DNA of 64,000 nucleotides. Origin: Clostridium sp. Marseille-Q2269 (GTDB taxonomy: Bacteria; Bacillota; Clostridia; Clostridiales; Clostridiaceae). The stretch covers positions 146,003 through 210,002 of the forward strand of contig NZ_CALSFS010000007.1 of assembly GCF_943736985.1 (NCBI RefSeq). Direction: 5' to 3'. The notes beneath the pieces are model-generated. The model did no database searches. It had not been told where the DNA came from and saw only the letters and a list, made by a program, of their open reading frames with translations. A program made the position numbers and the translations under genes. Shown in pieces: positions 19,101 through 28,675 of the stretch. Within the stretch, counting starts at the first letter, position 1, and the number at the start of each line of letters is the position of its first letter.

Positions 19101-20934
19101 AAGCATTAGGTAAAGTCATTCCATTTCTATTTATAATAATTTCCCATGTGAATTCTCTTTTTATATAATCAAAATTCCTACCTATTTTCTGTATAACTTG
19201 GCTTTGTACATTTTGTCTTCCTTGAGAGGTTGAAGGTATAATATTATCTCCTTCTAACTTAGCAACATTAAAATAATTTTCGTTTCTGTTTCCAGCATAA
19301 ACATTAGGATCTGTTACTCTAGTTTTAAAAGTTATAGTATGAATTTCATTTATAGCATCATTAAAAGTATAAATTAATGTACCAGTTTTTAGCTTATCAC
19401 TTCCATCTGCTTTTTCATATTTAAAAGAACCTTTAGCTGTCCCCTTTTCTATGGATGCAGACCCTTGTACGTATTCTTGACCTATTCTTATATCATCAGT
19501 AACTACTGGATTTTTTATAGATATTTTATTATTATTTATAGTAACTTTCCATGTTATCTCTCCAGTAGCTGGATTATATCCTATCCCTTGTTTTTCTATA
19601 ATACTAGTTGGAACATTTATTCCCTTAGAATCAGTTGCATTATCAGGAACACCCTTTCCTTCCAAATCAACTTTATTTTTATATTCTTTTCCTACATTTG
19701 AGTTATAAGCATTGGGATCTACCACATCTGTTGAAAATGTTATTGTATGTGGCTCATTAATCTCTTTTTCGAAGGTATATATAAATTTTTGTCCTTCTAC
19801 TTTATAACTATTACTAGAAGCGCCATCCAACTTAACAGAACCTGCTGTTAACTCAAGTCCCTGTGGAATACTGTCTATAACTATTGCATTTTCTATATGT
19901 TGTGCATTATTATTTACATTAATAATCCAGTTTATTCTCTTTGTTACTGGATCATAGCTTCCATTTTTATTAATAAAGTCTGTAACTACTTTTATAGAAG
20001 CCTCATTAGATTCCTTACTAGTTCCATCATGATTTAGAATTGCTTTATTATACTCATATGTGGTAGCCCCTTCAGACTGAGAAATTTTTGGATCTATTAC
20101 CTTAGTTTTAAAAGTTATTATCTGTTGCCTGTCAATTACCTCTCCAAAATTACAAGTTAATTTTTTGTTTTGGTAATTGTAATCTGTAGACTTAGCATAA
20201 GCTCCATTTATTTTAACAGAACCCGGTATAAATTCTTGTCCTTCTAAAATATTATCTACAACTTGAGGATTATTCACCTTAACATTTTCAGGATTTACAG
20301 TTATTTTCCAAGTAATCTCATTTTTTAAAGGATCATAACTACCATCTTTTTTAATAGAAGCTTTGGGAGCTTCTGGCTGTTCAAAATTCACCTCAATTAC
20401 ATTAGGTCCAGAATCTCCTCCAAGATCGAATTCTATACGTACTGGATTATCATTTCCTATTTGGTCAGGATTAAATTGTGTGTCAATATAAAAAAATCCA
20501 GAAACATTAGAATTATTTTCAGCAAATTCAGTAAACACTATATTAACTTTTCCATCCGTATCTATTGTAACATCTGCAATTTTATCTCCATTATCTAAAA
20601 TAATTGGGAAATTCAATTTACTTATAATCTTTATTTCTTTAGGTATTTGCATAGTATAATGGTCACCTTTTTTTACCTCCTGATTATTTGGTATATTGAA
20701 TTTATAAGTTAACTTAACCTCTGAATTCTTACTTACAGGGTTTGATGATTCATTTATAGGTTTTCCATCGTTGCCAGTCAATTTTACTTGGGTTATAAAT
20801 TGAAATTTATTTGTAATCTCTTGAGCTTTTACTCCAATAGCAGGCAAAAGAGAAATGACTTGAAAAAATATAGCAATTAATGCTATACATACAAACCGTT
20901 TCTTCCCCTTTTTATAATTATATTTTCTATTCAT
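16183..20934 (-). CDS. LPKTG-anchored giant surface protein with SpaA repeats
   Basis: A cell-wall-anchored adhesin-like protein of about 1,583 residues. It has a signal peptide (basic MNRKYNYKKGKKR, hydrophobic core, cleavage near VKAQE) and an Ig-like N-terminal domain. About five repeats of 120-130 residues follow, each opening with a pattern like NGSYDPxxxxIxWxIxVN (collagen-binding/adhesin type). Next is a glycine-rich linker with GAGGGGVGETGS, then seven SpaA/Cna-B repeats of about 85 residues ending in KETKAPEGY. It closes with LPKTG, a hydrophobic segment and KKNKKK. In SpaA domains a Lys, the Glu of KETK and a C-terminal Asn form isopeptide bonds; the pattern is kept here. The start at 20934 is chosen because AAGGGAG lies 8 bases upstream and the paralog starts equivalently; the frame is open to 20997. 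The neighbouring sortase probably anchors it. Confidence 0.92.
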   Translation of the reverse strand: MNRKYNYKKGKKRFVCIALIAIFFQVISLLPAIGVKAQEITNKFQFITQVKLTGNDGKPINESSNPVSKNSEVKLTYKFNIPNNQEVKKGDHYTMQIPKEIKIISKLNFPIILDNGDKIADVTIDTDGKVNIVFTEFAENNSNVSGFFYIDTQFNPDQIGNDNPVRIEFDLGGDSGPNVIEVNFEQPEAPKASIKKDGSYDPLKNEITWKITVNPENVKVNNPQVVDNILEGQEFIPGSVKINGAYAKSTDYNYQNKKLTCNFGEVIDRQQIITFKTKVIDPKISQSEGATTYEYNKAILNHDGTSKESNEASIKVVTDFINKNGSYDPVTKRINWIINVNNNAQHIENAIVIDSIPQGLELTAGSVKLDGASSNSYKVEGQKFIYTFEKEINEPHTITFSTDVVDPNAYNSNVGKEYKNKVDLEGKGVPDNATDSKGINVPTSIIEKQGIGYNPATGEITWKVTINNNKISIKNPVVTDDIRIGQEYVQGSASIEKGTAKGSFKYEKADGSDKLKTGTLIYTFNDAINEIHTITFKTRVTDPNVYAGNRNENYFNVAKLEGDNIIPSTSQGRQNVQSQVIQKIGRNFDYIKREFTWEIIINRNGMTLPNAYVTDITGDKQEFVDNSVMINGKPAEKSNYNYDKDTKTLRYNFPSEIKTHQILTFKTRIADSSIFNTNGEKEFKNTAKLITDIVPGSVESTGKVKVKNALIDKNSDYTRGNDYIDWNVTVNSNKILIKNAVLTDILQEGLELDTTSIKLYKAMLNSNGSLSMGEEITLGKDDVKYNAITREFNFQLPSSTSEAYILTFRTNVVDKKKSPFTNTISFKGTGITEKSDSNKVDVIFQGAGGGGVGETGSIKVVKVNKNNENDKLQGTVFELLDKYQNVIKTSEPTGVNGDVIFNKLKFDIDYYVKEKTPPQGYLISDEVYKFQVENSKEQKNISYNYKDEKIKGEIKFVKTGHNDTPLQGAEFTLYSISDIKYENPLAIATSDMLGIVHFKDVEYGEYIIKETKAPEGYNISTETLKANITENGKIVKPTPESISNTKIKGNIEFTKQGDNKKPLQGAQFKLYKEWDNNFKDPIAVAVSDENGYVQFKDVEYGKYNIKETKAPEGYAISGKVLTAEITQHGSTVKSNPNSISNTRIRGNVEVKKLGEDKNALKGGEFTLYNTQGEAIKTSVSGEDGIAIFKDLQYGEYTIKETKAPEGYNISNEILKASIKENGTTVKANPYSISNTKIRGNIEFTKQGEDKKLLQGAEFKIYEETDEKFEKPIQKAISDENGHVEFKNIEYGNYNIKETKAPRGYNISHEVLKVSIKENGKVVKVNPEIISNTKIRGHVSVKKLDKYNRPLKGAEFALYNVKGEAINTSISGEDGIAIFRDLIYGEYTIKETKAPEGYLVSEGDIKVFVNEDGKLYIYEVINNRIKGTVLITKTDMKEKLLQGAEFTLFDDKGKKIASSISDKNGVSAFKDVDYGKYTIKETKAPKGYNLSEKKLEININSPEIQKFTLKNEPEKLINKIINNPSKNSNKEGEAIVNGASDYQNKINDLLPKTGGWLDFKGLMTVGSLTTISGVILFLKKNKKK

Positions 20935-21068
20935 TTGCATAACTCCCTTCATGGATTTTTTTACAATATTCTTATTGAAACTTAATATTTGTTTCATTAA
21001 TTAGCTTGAATATAATTTATTGTTATTACATTCCTTATATAATTTTTTATAAATCTCAGATTGAATAA

Positions 21069-21080
21069 CAGAATATTCTG
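21069..21080. promoter_or_regulatory. palindrome upstream of surface protein 1
   Basis: CAGAATATTCTG, a perfect 12-bp palindrome, lies 135 bp before the start at 20934. The identical palindrome is 121 bp before the start of the second surface protein (26964-26975), although the flanks differ. Confidence 0.45.
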
Positions 21081-21549
21081 AACATCGTTATCAGAATGAA
21101 TTTATTTAAAATAGTTTATATTACTATCAATAACCGTATAATTACTGCTTTTTATAAAATAAGTTACTCTATGCAAAATAATATTTTTAAATTCCAACAA
21201 TAATAAGTCTATTAACAGCTTTATAAAGTTATACTAAATTTTTAAAAAAATATTTCAAATTTAAATAATTATCAAATTATCTGGGTTATTTATAATAGAT
21301 TAAAACTATAGAAATATTTTTTATATACTTGAAAATATCACTATAGATATATACATATTATTCTTTATTTTTTCAAATGTGACTAATAAATTATATAATT
21401 AGTTAATATTATGATGAATTATTAATACTAGTTTCCAATATGTTATATTCATCTATAAATAAATATGTTCGTAACCACTTAAAAATCAATGTATAATAAA
21501 GCAATCATTAAAACAACAATTTTTAAACTTATAGCAACACAAAAAAATC
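21081..21549. other. intergenic region, no gene seen
   Basis: AT-rich DNA between the first adhesin's upstream region and the hairpin repeat behind the sortase gene. All frames are broken by stops. Confidence 0.4.
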
Positions 21550-21645
21550 AGGCTGTGGCACTAAGAATAAATACTCCAATATATTATGTTAACTCTAAAC
21601 TTGTAAAACAATATATTGTACTTAAATTCTTTAATGCCACAGTCC
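21550..21645 (-). repeat. hairpin repeat, copy 2; likely sortase terminator
   Basis: GGCTGTGGCACTAAGAAT near 21551 pairs with ATTCTTTAATGCCACAG near 21626-21642. An inner pair AATATATT / AATATATTGTAC is also present. It is a longer relative of 10207-10275 and lies 39 bp past the sortase stop. Confidence 0.65.
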
Positions 21646-21683
21646 CATTTTTAAAGATGTATTAACTTTTATGCCTTAAATAA

Positions 21684-22310
21684 CTATTGAAGTTTTGCCT
21701 TTATAATCAATCTATGGGTTGCAACTCTAATAGGAGTACAAGTAATTAAAGTAAGCTCTGTATGCTTGGTATTATTCAAAACGGAAACTTCTTCTGGCAG
21801 AACTACCTCTTTTTTATATACTATATATGTAAATTCCCCTTTTTTAGTTTTAATTAATATTTTATCCCCATTAGCTATCTCATCCAATCTATTAAAATGC
21901 TCACTATAGGTATAACTTCTATGGCCTGCTATGGCACTGTTTCCCTTTTCTCCTGGATATGGGGTATTAGTAAAATGTCCTACAGCGTATTTTAAAGTAT
22001 CTTTATCCACTCCATCTCCTATAGCTACTTTTAAATCTATTTTTGGTATATTCATAATTCCTATGGCTCCATTACTAATAGAATTAACATTATTCTCTGC
22101 TTGTTGCTTTTGTGAATTATCATTCTTCTTTTTATTCTGATTATTGGGATCCTTTGCTGACTCTTCTTTATTCAAATCCTTAATAGTATCTTCAAAACTA
22201 TCTATCATTTTCTTCTGTTTTGCATATGCACTATATTTCATAAAAAAAGCTGTACCAATTATTGATATTCCTATTATTATTAAGAATATACTTATATATT
22301 TTCTATTCAT
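21684..22310 (-). CDS. class D-like sortase
   Basis: A 208-residue transpeptidase that cleaves LPxTG-type signals and links surface proteins to peptidoglycan. An N-terminal membrane anchor (about 5-24) and a long Lys/Asn/Gln linker (about 45-80) precede the sortase barrel. The catalytic His is in AIAGHRSY (about 127), the Cys in LTLITCTPI (about 192) and the Arg in VATHRLII (about 201). The TLITCTPxxVATHRL form resembles class D sortases of bacilli and clostridia; class assignment is by eye. It lies between two LPKTG proteins on the same strand, its likely substrates. ATG 22310 follows AGAGGTGGATC. It has its own hairpin behind and a dispersed repeat in front, so it is probably a separate transcription unit. 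Confidence 0.92.
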   Translation of the reverse strand: MNRKYISIFLIIIGISIIGTAFFMKYSAYAKQKKMIDSFEDTIKDLNKEESAKDPNNQNKKKNDNSQKQQAENNVNSISNGAIGIMNIPKIDLKVAIGDGVDKDTLKYAVGHFTNTPYPGEKGNSAIAGHRSYTYSEHFNRLDEIANGDKILIKTKKGEFTYIVYKKEVVLPEEVSVLNNTKHTELTLITCTPIRVATHRLIIKAKLQ

Positions 22311-22425
22311 GATCCACCTCTTTATTTGATTATATAAACTTATATGAATTTATATTCATATACCAGCTAATTATGCTAATTTGTTATTTATATAAAATTA
22401 TTAGAACTAAATTTATTTTAAATAG

Positions 22426-22488
22426 GCTGATTTAACGTTAGTTTAATGTGCAAAATATCATTCTGTAAGCTTAATTTAACTAGCACAA
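22426..22488 (-). repeat. 80-bp dispersed repeat, copy 2
   Basis: On the minus strand it reads TTGTGCTAGTTAAATTAAG, continues through ACAGAATGATATTTTGCAC and ends at TAAATCAGC, about 117 bp upstream of the sortase start. Same family and orientation relative to the gene as at 12147-12223. Confidence 0.6.
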
Positions 22489-22538
22489 CATATTGATTAA
22501 CTTATTCTAGCTTTCTTTCTATTAGCTTTAAATATAGT

Positions 22539-22582
22539 AAAAGCTATGAAGTTAACCTAAAATAGATTTCTTCATAGCTTTT
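22539..22582 (-). terminator. terminator of the second surface protein gene
   Basis: AAAAGCTATGAAG and CTTCATAGCTTTT pair with a loop of 18 bases. It is the same stem as at 16116-16160. Confidence 0.75.
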
Positions 22583-22703
22583 AAAATACTTGATTTTATA
22601 ATTTACTTTGAATTGTCTTTATTTTTAATAACAATCCCCTGCTACTTTGAACTATGTCTATTTCCTTATTTCCAGTAGCAATCCATACTACTTTGAACTA
22701 TGT

Positions 22704-25700
22704 CTATTTCTTTGTCTTTAGCATCAATACTATGCCAGTTAAAATTGCTATTGATCCAATGCCAATCATAACCTTAAAATCTAAGAAACTACCAGTTTTA
22801 GGCAAAACACTAATTGCTTTAGTGGGTTTCTTAACTTGATTAGGTGGTATATGGCCTTTTTTAACTATAGGAGTATAAGCTTCATTTTCAATTATGAAAT
22901 TTTGAGTTTCCGTAGAATTTACATTAACTAGCAACTGTTTTTTTCTAAGAATATATCCTTTAGGAGCTTTAGTTTCTCTAATTATATAGTTACCATAACC
23001 CAAATCTTTAAAAACTGCTATTCCATTCTTATTAGAAATTACTGTAGTTATTTCTTTACCATCACTACTAAACAAAGTAAATTCTGCTCCTTCAAGTCTT
23101 CTTCCCTGAGAATTAACTTTAGTAACTGTAACAGTTCTCCTAATTCTATTGTTTATAACTTCATAAGTGTATAGTTGTCCATCTTTATCCACTTTTACCT
23201 TTATAGTATTTTCTGAAGGCAAGTATCCTTCAGGAACTACTGTTTCCTTTATTATATATTCACCATATTCAACATTTTCAAATAAAGCAATTCCATCTTT
23301 TTTTGATGCAACAGTCCTAACAGGGTTACCATCCTGGTTGTATAGTGTGAATGAAGCACCATTAAGAGGTTTTTTATCTTGATCTAATTTCTTTATTTTT
23401 ATATAACCCTTAATCTTTGTATCAAAAAGAATATATGGATCTGCTTTTATTATCTTTCCATTTTCACTGACATTAGCCTTTAATATTTCACTAGAAAGAT
23501 TATATCCTTCTGGAGCTCTTGTCTCTCTTATATTATATTTTCCATACTCTATATTGTTAAATTGTACATGCCCATTTTTATCACTTATTGCCATTGCTAT
23601 AGGATCTTGAAAGTCTTTATCCCATTCTTTATAAAGTTTAAACTCTGCTCCTTCAAGTGGTCTTTTATCTTCTCCTTCTTTAATAAACTGTATATTTCCT
23701 ATGATTTTCTCATTAGAAATACTATATGGATTTGCTTTAACCACTTTACCATTCTCAGTAATAGAAGCCTTTAATACTGTATTGGAAACACTATAACCCT
23801 CTGGTGCTTTTGTTTCTTTTATAGTATATTCTCCATAGTCAACATTTTTAAATTTTACTTCCCCAATTATATCACTTTTAGCTGTAGCTATTGGATTTTC
23901 ATATGTTGTATCTGAAAGCTTATAAAGAGTAAACTCTGCTCCTTGTAGAGGAATATCATTATCTCCAATTTTAAAGAATTGAATTTCACCTGTAATTTTT
24001 TCATCTTTATAATTGTAGACTATGTTTTTATCATCTCCAGAATTAGCAAGTTGAAATTTATATACTTCATTACTTAAAATATATCCTTTTGGAGAGGTTT
24101 TCTCTCTAACATAGTAATCTGTATCAAATCTTAACCTATTAAATATTGCCTCTCCGTTTCCTCCTGTTTCCCCAGAAGTCTTTATAACATTTTTATATCT
24201 ATCAAGAAGTTCAAATACAGCTCCTTGTAATTTTATATTTTCATCATCTTTATTTACTTTTATTACTTTTATGCTACCAGTTTCACCAACACCGCCACCA
24301 GCAGCATCTTGAAATATAACATCAACCTTATTAGAATCTGATTTTTCCGTTATTCCTGTTCCTTTAAAGGATATAGAGTTAATAAAAGGAGATTTCCTCT
24401 TATCTACCACATTAGTTCTAAAGGTTAATATATAAGATTCATTTGTTAAAGAAGGTAATTTAAAATCAAATTGCCTTGTTGTAGCATTATATTTTACATT
24501 ATCTATACCTAAAACTAGCTCTTCTCCTTTTGATAATGTTCCATTTGAACTTAAAATAGCTTTATATAGTTTTACAGAAGTAGTATCTAATTCAAGCCCA
24601 TCTTGAAGAATATCTGTTAAGATAGCATCCTTAATCAATATTTTGTTAGAGTTAATATTCACATTCCAATCAATATATGAATTACCTACAGTATAGCTAG
24701 CCTTTTTATCTACTAAAGTACTTTTTATAGTTGCAGTACCAGTACTTTCTACTCCTGAAGGTAAAATGTCAGTTACTAGCTTTACTTTGTTATTAATGGT
24801 TTTTTCTCCATTACTATTAAATATAGAATTATCAATTATTTTAGTTTTAAAAGTTATCACTTCCTGATCCTCAATTTCACTAGGGAAATTATATGTTAGA
24901 GTTCTAGTATTTTCATTATAGTCATAATTAGATTCTTTTGCATAGTTTCCATTAACCATAACAGAGCTAGGCACAAATTCTTGGTTTTCATTTATAACAT
25001 CTATAATGTGTGCATTTGGTAAAGTCATCTTATTTCTATTTATTATAATTTTCCATGTAACTTCTTTTTTTATGTAATCAAAACTCTCACTAGTTTTATT
25101 TATAACTTGGCTTTGTACATTTTGTCTTCCTTGAGAAGTTGAAGTTATAATATTATCTCCTGTTAGCTTAGCCACATTATAATAGTTTTGATTTTTATTT
25201 CCAGCATATACATTTGGGTCCGTTACTCTAGTTTTAAAAGTTATAGTACGAATTTCATTTATAGTATCATTAAACTTGTATGTTAATGTTCCAGTTTTCC
25301 CTCTATCATTTACAGCTGCTTTTGTATACTGAAAAACACCATTAGGTGTTCCTTTGTCTATGGATGCGGACCCTTGTACGTATTCTTGACCTATTCTTAT
25401 ATCATCAGTAACTACTGGATTTTTTATAGATATTTTATTATTATTTATAGTAACTTTCCATGTTATCTCTCTAGTAGCTGGGTTATAACCTATACCTTGT
25501 TTATTTATAATACTGGTAGGCACTCCAACGCCCTTTATATCCGATGCATTGCTTGGTACCCCTTGTCCTTTTAAATCAACTGTATTATTATATACCTTTG
25601 ATTGATTAGAGTTATAAGCTTCCGGATCTACTACATCTGTTGAAAAAGTAATTCTATGTGGCTCATTAATTGAATTTTTAAATGGATATATAAATTTTTG

Positions 25701-26843
25701 TCCTTCTACTTTATAACTATTACTAGAAGCGCCATCCAACTTAACAGAACCTGCTGTTAGCTCAAGCCCCTGTGGAATACTGTCTATAACTACTGCATTT
25801 TCTATATGTTGTGCATTATTATTTATATTAATAGTCCAATTTATTCTTCTTGCCACCGCATCATAGCTTCCATTTTTATTAATAAAATCTGTAACTACTT
25901 TTATAGAAGCCTGATTTGATTGTACAGTGGTTCCATCATGATTAAAAATTACTGTATTATATTCATAGGTTGCAGTCCCTTCAGACTGAGAAATCTTTGT
26001 ATCTGTTACTTTAGTTTTAAAAGTTACTATTTGTTGAGTATGTATTGGGCTTAAGAAATTATATGTTAACTTTTTATCTGTATAGTTATAATCTGTAGTT
26101 CTAGCATTAACTCCATTGACCTTTACGGATCCTGGTATAAACTCTTGTCCAGTTAAAATATTATCCACAATTTGTGCATTGTTTATATTAACATTTTCAG
26201 GATTTACTGTTACTTTCCATGTAATCTCATTCCTTGAAGGATTATAACTTCCTTCCTTTTTAACAGAAGCTTTAGGTGTTTCAGGTTGCTGAAAATTCAC
26301 ATTAACTACATAGGGTGAAGAATTTCCTCCTAAATCAAATTCAATAGCTTTAGGGCTAGAATTCCCTATTTTATTAGCATCAAATTGAGTATTAACATAA
26401 AAATATCCAGAAACATTAGAGTTATTTTCATCAAATTCAGTAAACACTATATTAACTTTTCCATTAGTATCTATTGTTACATTGGCAATAGTATCTCCAC
26501 TATCAGCATTAATAGAAAACTTAAGTTCCCTTATAACCTTTATTTCCTTAGGTATATGTATAATATAACTATCACCTTTTTTTATTTCTCCCTTATTAGG
26601 TATGGTAAAGTTATATTTTAACTTAACCTCTGAATTCTTATTTATGGGATTAGATGATTCATTTATAATCTTCCCATCATCTCCAATTAAAGTCACTCTA
26701 GTTATAAATTGATATTGGTCAGTAATATCTTGAGCTTTTGCCTTGGTGGCAGGTAAAATTGAGAAAAATTGAAAAAATAAAGTAATTAATAATATAATTG
26801 CAGATGTTTTCTTTAGTCTTTTGTAATTATTTCTTTTGTTCAC
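22704..26843 (-). CDS. LPKTG-anchored giant surface protein, paralog
   Basis: A 1,379-residue paralog of the protein at 16183-20934, with the same order: signal peptide (cleavage near AKAQD), Ig-like N-terminal domain, about five 120-130 residue adhesin repeats, glycine linker GGGVGETGS, SpaA/Cna-B repeats, LPKTG, hydrophobic segment and a basic end. It has five SpaA repeats rather than seven. Long stretches in the middle adhesin repeats are nearly identical between the two, while N-terminal and SpaA parts have diverged, pointing to duplication followed by repeat gain or loss and perhaps gene conversion. The start is GTG 26843, with GAAGGGGG 9 bases upstream. The ligand is unknown. Confidence 0.92.
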   Translation of the reverse strand: MNKRNNYKRLKKTSAIILLITLFFQFFSILPATKAKAQDITDQYQFITRVTLIGDDGKIINESSNPINKNSEVKLKYNFTIPNKGEIKKGDSYIIHIPKEIKVIRELKFSINADSGDTIANVTIDTNGKVNIVFTEFDENNSNVSGYFYVNTQFDANKIGNSSPKAIEFDLGGNSSPYVVNVNFQQPETPKASVKKEGSYNPSRNEITWKVTVNPENVNINNAQIVDNILTGQEFIPGSVKVNGVNARTTDYNYTDKKLTYNFLSPIHTQQIVTFKTKVTDTKISQSEGTATYEYNTVIFNHDGTTVQSNQASIKVVTDFINKNGSYDAVARRINWTININNNAQHIENAVVIDSIPQGLELTAGSVKLDGASSNSYKVEGQKFIYPFKNSINEPHRITFSTDVVDPEAYNSNQSKVYNNTVDLKGQGVPSNASDIKGVGVPTSIINKQGIGYNPATREITWKVTINNNKISIKNPVVTDDIRIGQEYVQGSASIDKGTPNGVFQYTKAAVNDRGKTGTLTYKFNDTINEIRTITFKTRVTDPNVYAGNKNQNYYNVAKLTGDNIITSTSQGRQNVQSQVINKTSESFDYIKKEVTWKIIINRNKMTLPNAHIIDVINENQEFVPSSVMVNGNYAKESNYDYNENTRTLTYNFPSEIEDQEVITFKTKIIDNSIFNSNGEKTINNKVKLVTDILPSGVESTGTATIKSTLVDKKASYTVGNSYIDWNVNINSNKILIKDAILTDILQDGLELDTTSVKLYKAILSSNGTLSKGEELVLGIDNVKYNATTRQFDFKLPSLTNESYILTFRTNVVDKRKSPFINSISFKGTGITEKSDSNKVDVIFQDAAGGGVGETGSIKVIKVNKDDENIKLQGAVFELLDRYKNVIKTSGETGGNGEAIFNRLRFDTDYYVREKTSPKGYILSNEVYKFQLANSGDDKNIVYNYKDEKITGEIQFFKIGDNDIPLQGAEFTLYKLSDTTYENPIATAKSDIIGEVKFKNVDYGEYTIKETKAPEGYSVSNTVLKASITENGKVVKANPYSISNEKIIGNIQFIKEGEDKRPLEGAEFKLYKEWDKDFQDPIAMAISDKNGHVQFNNIEYGKYNIRETRAPEGYNLSSEILKANVSENGKIIKADPYILFDTKIKGYIKIKKLDQDKKPLNGASFTLYNQDGNPVRTVASKKDGIALFENVEYGEYIIKETVVPEGYLPSENTIKVKVDKDGQLYTYEVINNRIRRTVTVTKVNSQGRRLEGAEFTLFSSDGKEITTVISNKNGIAVFKDLGYGNYIIRETKAPKGYILRKKQLLVNVNSTETQNFIIENEAYTPIVKKGHIPPNQVKKPTKAISVLPKTGSFLDFKVMIGIGSIAILTGIVLMLKTKK

Positions 26844-26963
26844 TATAAAAAGCCCCCTTCATAAACTATTTATTAAAAATGACCTTAATATGAAAAATCA
26901 GCATTACTCTTAATAGCAATGTTTCATACATTTCATATTTATGGTTTAAAGTAGATATAAGAA

Positions 26964-26975
26964 CAGAATATTCTG
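26964..26975. promoter_or_regulatory. palindrome upstream of surface protein 2
   Basis: CAGAATATTCTG, identical to 21069-21080 and at nearly the same distance from the start codon. It is a candidate shared operator. Confidence 0.45.
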
Positions 26976-27507
26976 GAAATTTCCATTGCATTAATACAAT
27001 CTACAATGGAATATATTGTGGACTAATATCAATTCTTAATTAACATATGTTATATTATAATAGCTATTAAGGGTCTTGTCTATACAAATAATATTTCCAT
27101 TATTAACACTGAAATTTATAATATAATTTAATTTTACATAATTATTCTACATGTTGGAAATAAAATAAACTATTACATATATTCACACGTTATTACCTTA
27201 TAATCAAATTTATTCGTTATTTTCCATTATATATAAATATTAATAAATCTCTCTAATATAAAAAAAATTAAAGTTAATAATATTTATAGATATGTATATG
27301 CTATTAATAAGAAAAACTAAAGAATAATTAGTATGGTTCAGAAAATAAGACTTTCCTATCCCCTATGGGGTATTTTGAAAATTTTATAATTTGCTAAGGA
27401 AATCATTTTAATATAAAATAATTAAAAACAAATACAATTTTCAGAAAAATCTAAAAACATTTATGTGCTATTTTTTTAAACTTGCAAATGATAAGGGAGG
27501 AATAGAA
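26976..27507. other. intergenic region between adhesin and namA
   Basis: Very AT-rich. The only structured point noted is CCCCTATGGGG near 27361. It should hold the divergent promoters of the second adhesin and of the flavin oxidoreductase. Confidence 0.4.
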
Positions 27508-28518
27508 ATGAAAACATTTGAAAATTTTAATATGAAAAATTTAAATTTAAGAAATAGGATAGTTATGCCACCTATGTGTATGTACTCTGCAGATGAAAAT
27601 GGTAAAGTTAATGATTTTCATTTTGTTCATTATGTAACAAGAGCTATTGGTGGTGTAGGACTAATTATATTAGAGTCTACAGCTGTTTCACCAAATGGAA
27701 GAATAACTGATGGAGATTTAGGTATATGGAGTGATGACCATATAGAAGGGCTAAAAAGACTTGTTAATGGAGTAAAAGATTATGGTGCCACCATTGCAAT
27801 ACAACTAAACCACGGCGGCCGTAAATATGAAGGAACTTACGGAGATTTATTAGCTCCAAGCGCTATAAGACATAGTGAAACCTACCGTGAACCGAAAGAG
27901 CTTACTGTAAGTCAAATAAAAGATATTGTAGAATCCTTTAAAAATGCTGCAAGAAGAGCTAATGAAGCCGGATTTGATGCAATAGAAATACATGGTGCTC
28001 ATGGGTACTTAATACATGAATTTCTATCTCCTCTTACAAATAAAAGAAAAGATGAATACGGTGGAAGTACTGAAAATAGAGTTAGATTTCTAAAAGATAT
28101 AATAAAAGAAATTAAAACAGTTTGGCCACAAGAAAAAGCTATTCTATTTAGAGTCTCTGCTTATGATTATACAGAGGGTGGATTAACTGGAGATGAAATG
28201 GTTAAAATAATAAATCTAGTAAAGAATGATATAGATATAGTTCATGTTAGTACAGGAGGCCTTTTAGAAGCTAGAATTCATAGTTATCCGGGATACCAAG
28301 TAAAATTTTCAGAACAAATAAAAAAAGAATGTAATGTTCCAACTATAACTGTAGGTTTAATAACAAGAAAAGAAATGGTAGAAGAAATATTACAAAATAA
28401 TAGAGCGGACTTAGTGGCTCTAGGCAGAGAACTCTTAAGAAATCCTTACTGGGTTTTAAACACAATGAAAAATAGTAGAGTTGAAAATAAATTTCCTAAA
28501 CAATATTCAATGATATAA
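27508..28518 (+). CDS. namA: Old Yellow Enzyme family NADPH oxidoreductase (YqjM/NamA type)
   Basis: An FMN-dependent ene-reductase that reduces activated C=C bonds of unsaturated carbonyl compounds and often nitro compounds. The 336-residue TIM-barrel protein has the YqjM-type PPMCMYSA (the Cys that tunes FMN, about 24), the HGGRK motif (about 105), the active-site segment HGAHGYLIHEFLSP followed by TNKRKDEYGGS (about 164-190), and the FMN phosphate site VALGRELLRNPYW. ATG 27508 is chosen because AAGGGAGG lies just upstream; the frame is open 15 codons further with no such site. The gene is isolated, and its physiological substrate cannot be told. NamA-like assignment is by motif. Confidence 0.9.
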   Translation: MKTFENFNMKNLNLRNRIVMPPMCMYSADENGKVNDFHFVHYVTRAIGGVGLIILESTAVSPNGRITDGDLGIWSDDHIEGLKRLVNGVKDYGATIAIQLNHGGRKYEGTYGDLLAPSAIRHSETYREPKELTVSQIKDIVESFKNAARRANEAGFDAIEIHGAHGYLIHEFLSPLTNKRKDEYGGSTENRVRFLKDIIKEIKTVWPQEKAILFRVSAYDYTEGGLTGDEMVKIINLVKNDIDIVHVSTGGLLEARIHSYPGYQVKFSEQIKKECNVPTITVGLITRKEMVEEILQNNRADLVALGRELLRNPYWVLNTMKNSRVENKFPKQYSMI

Positions 28519-28675
28519 CATATACTATAATATTGCCATCTAAATAATAGATTAATACTTCATTACCCCTCAATGTATTTAACATAAATCATATGGAGTG
28601 TATACCTATATAATCTATTAATAATATTTAATATTATAAATTTAAAATTACTTTATTTCTCAGTGCAACTGAAAA

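Noticed and set aside
19465-19701. 78-codon plus-strand frame within the first surface protein gene, repeated at 25374 in the second
   Set aside because: It is the antisense shadow of the shared adhesin repeat; similarity between the two follows from the paralogous coding strand.
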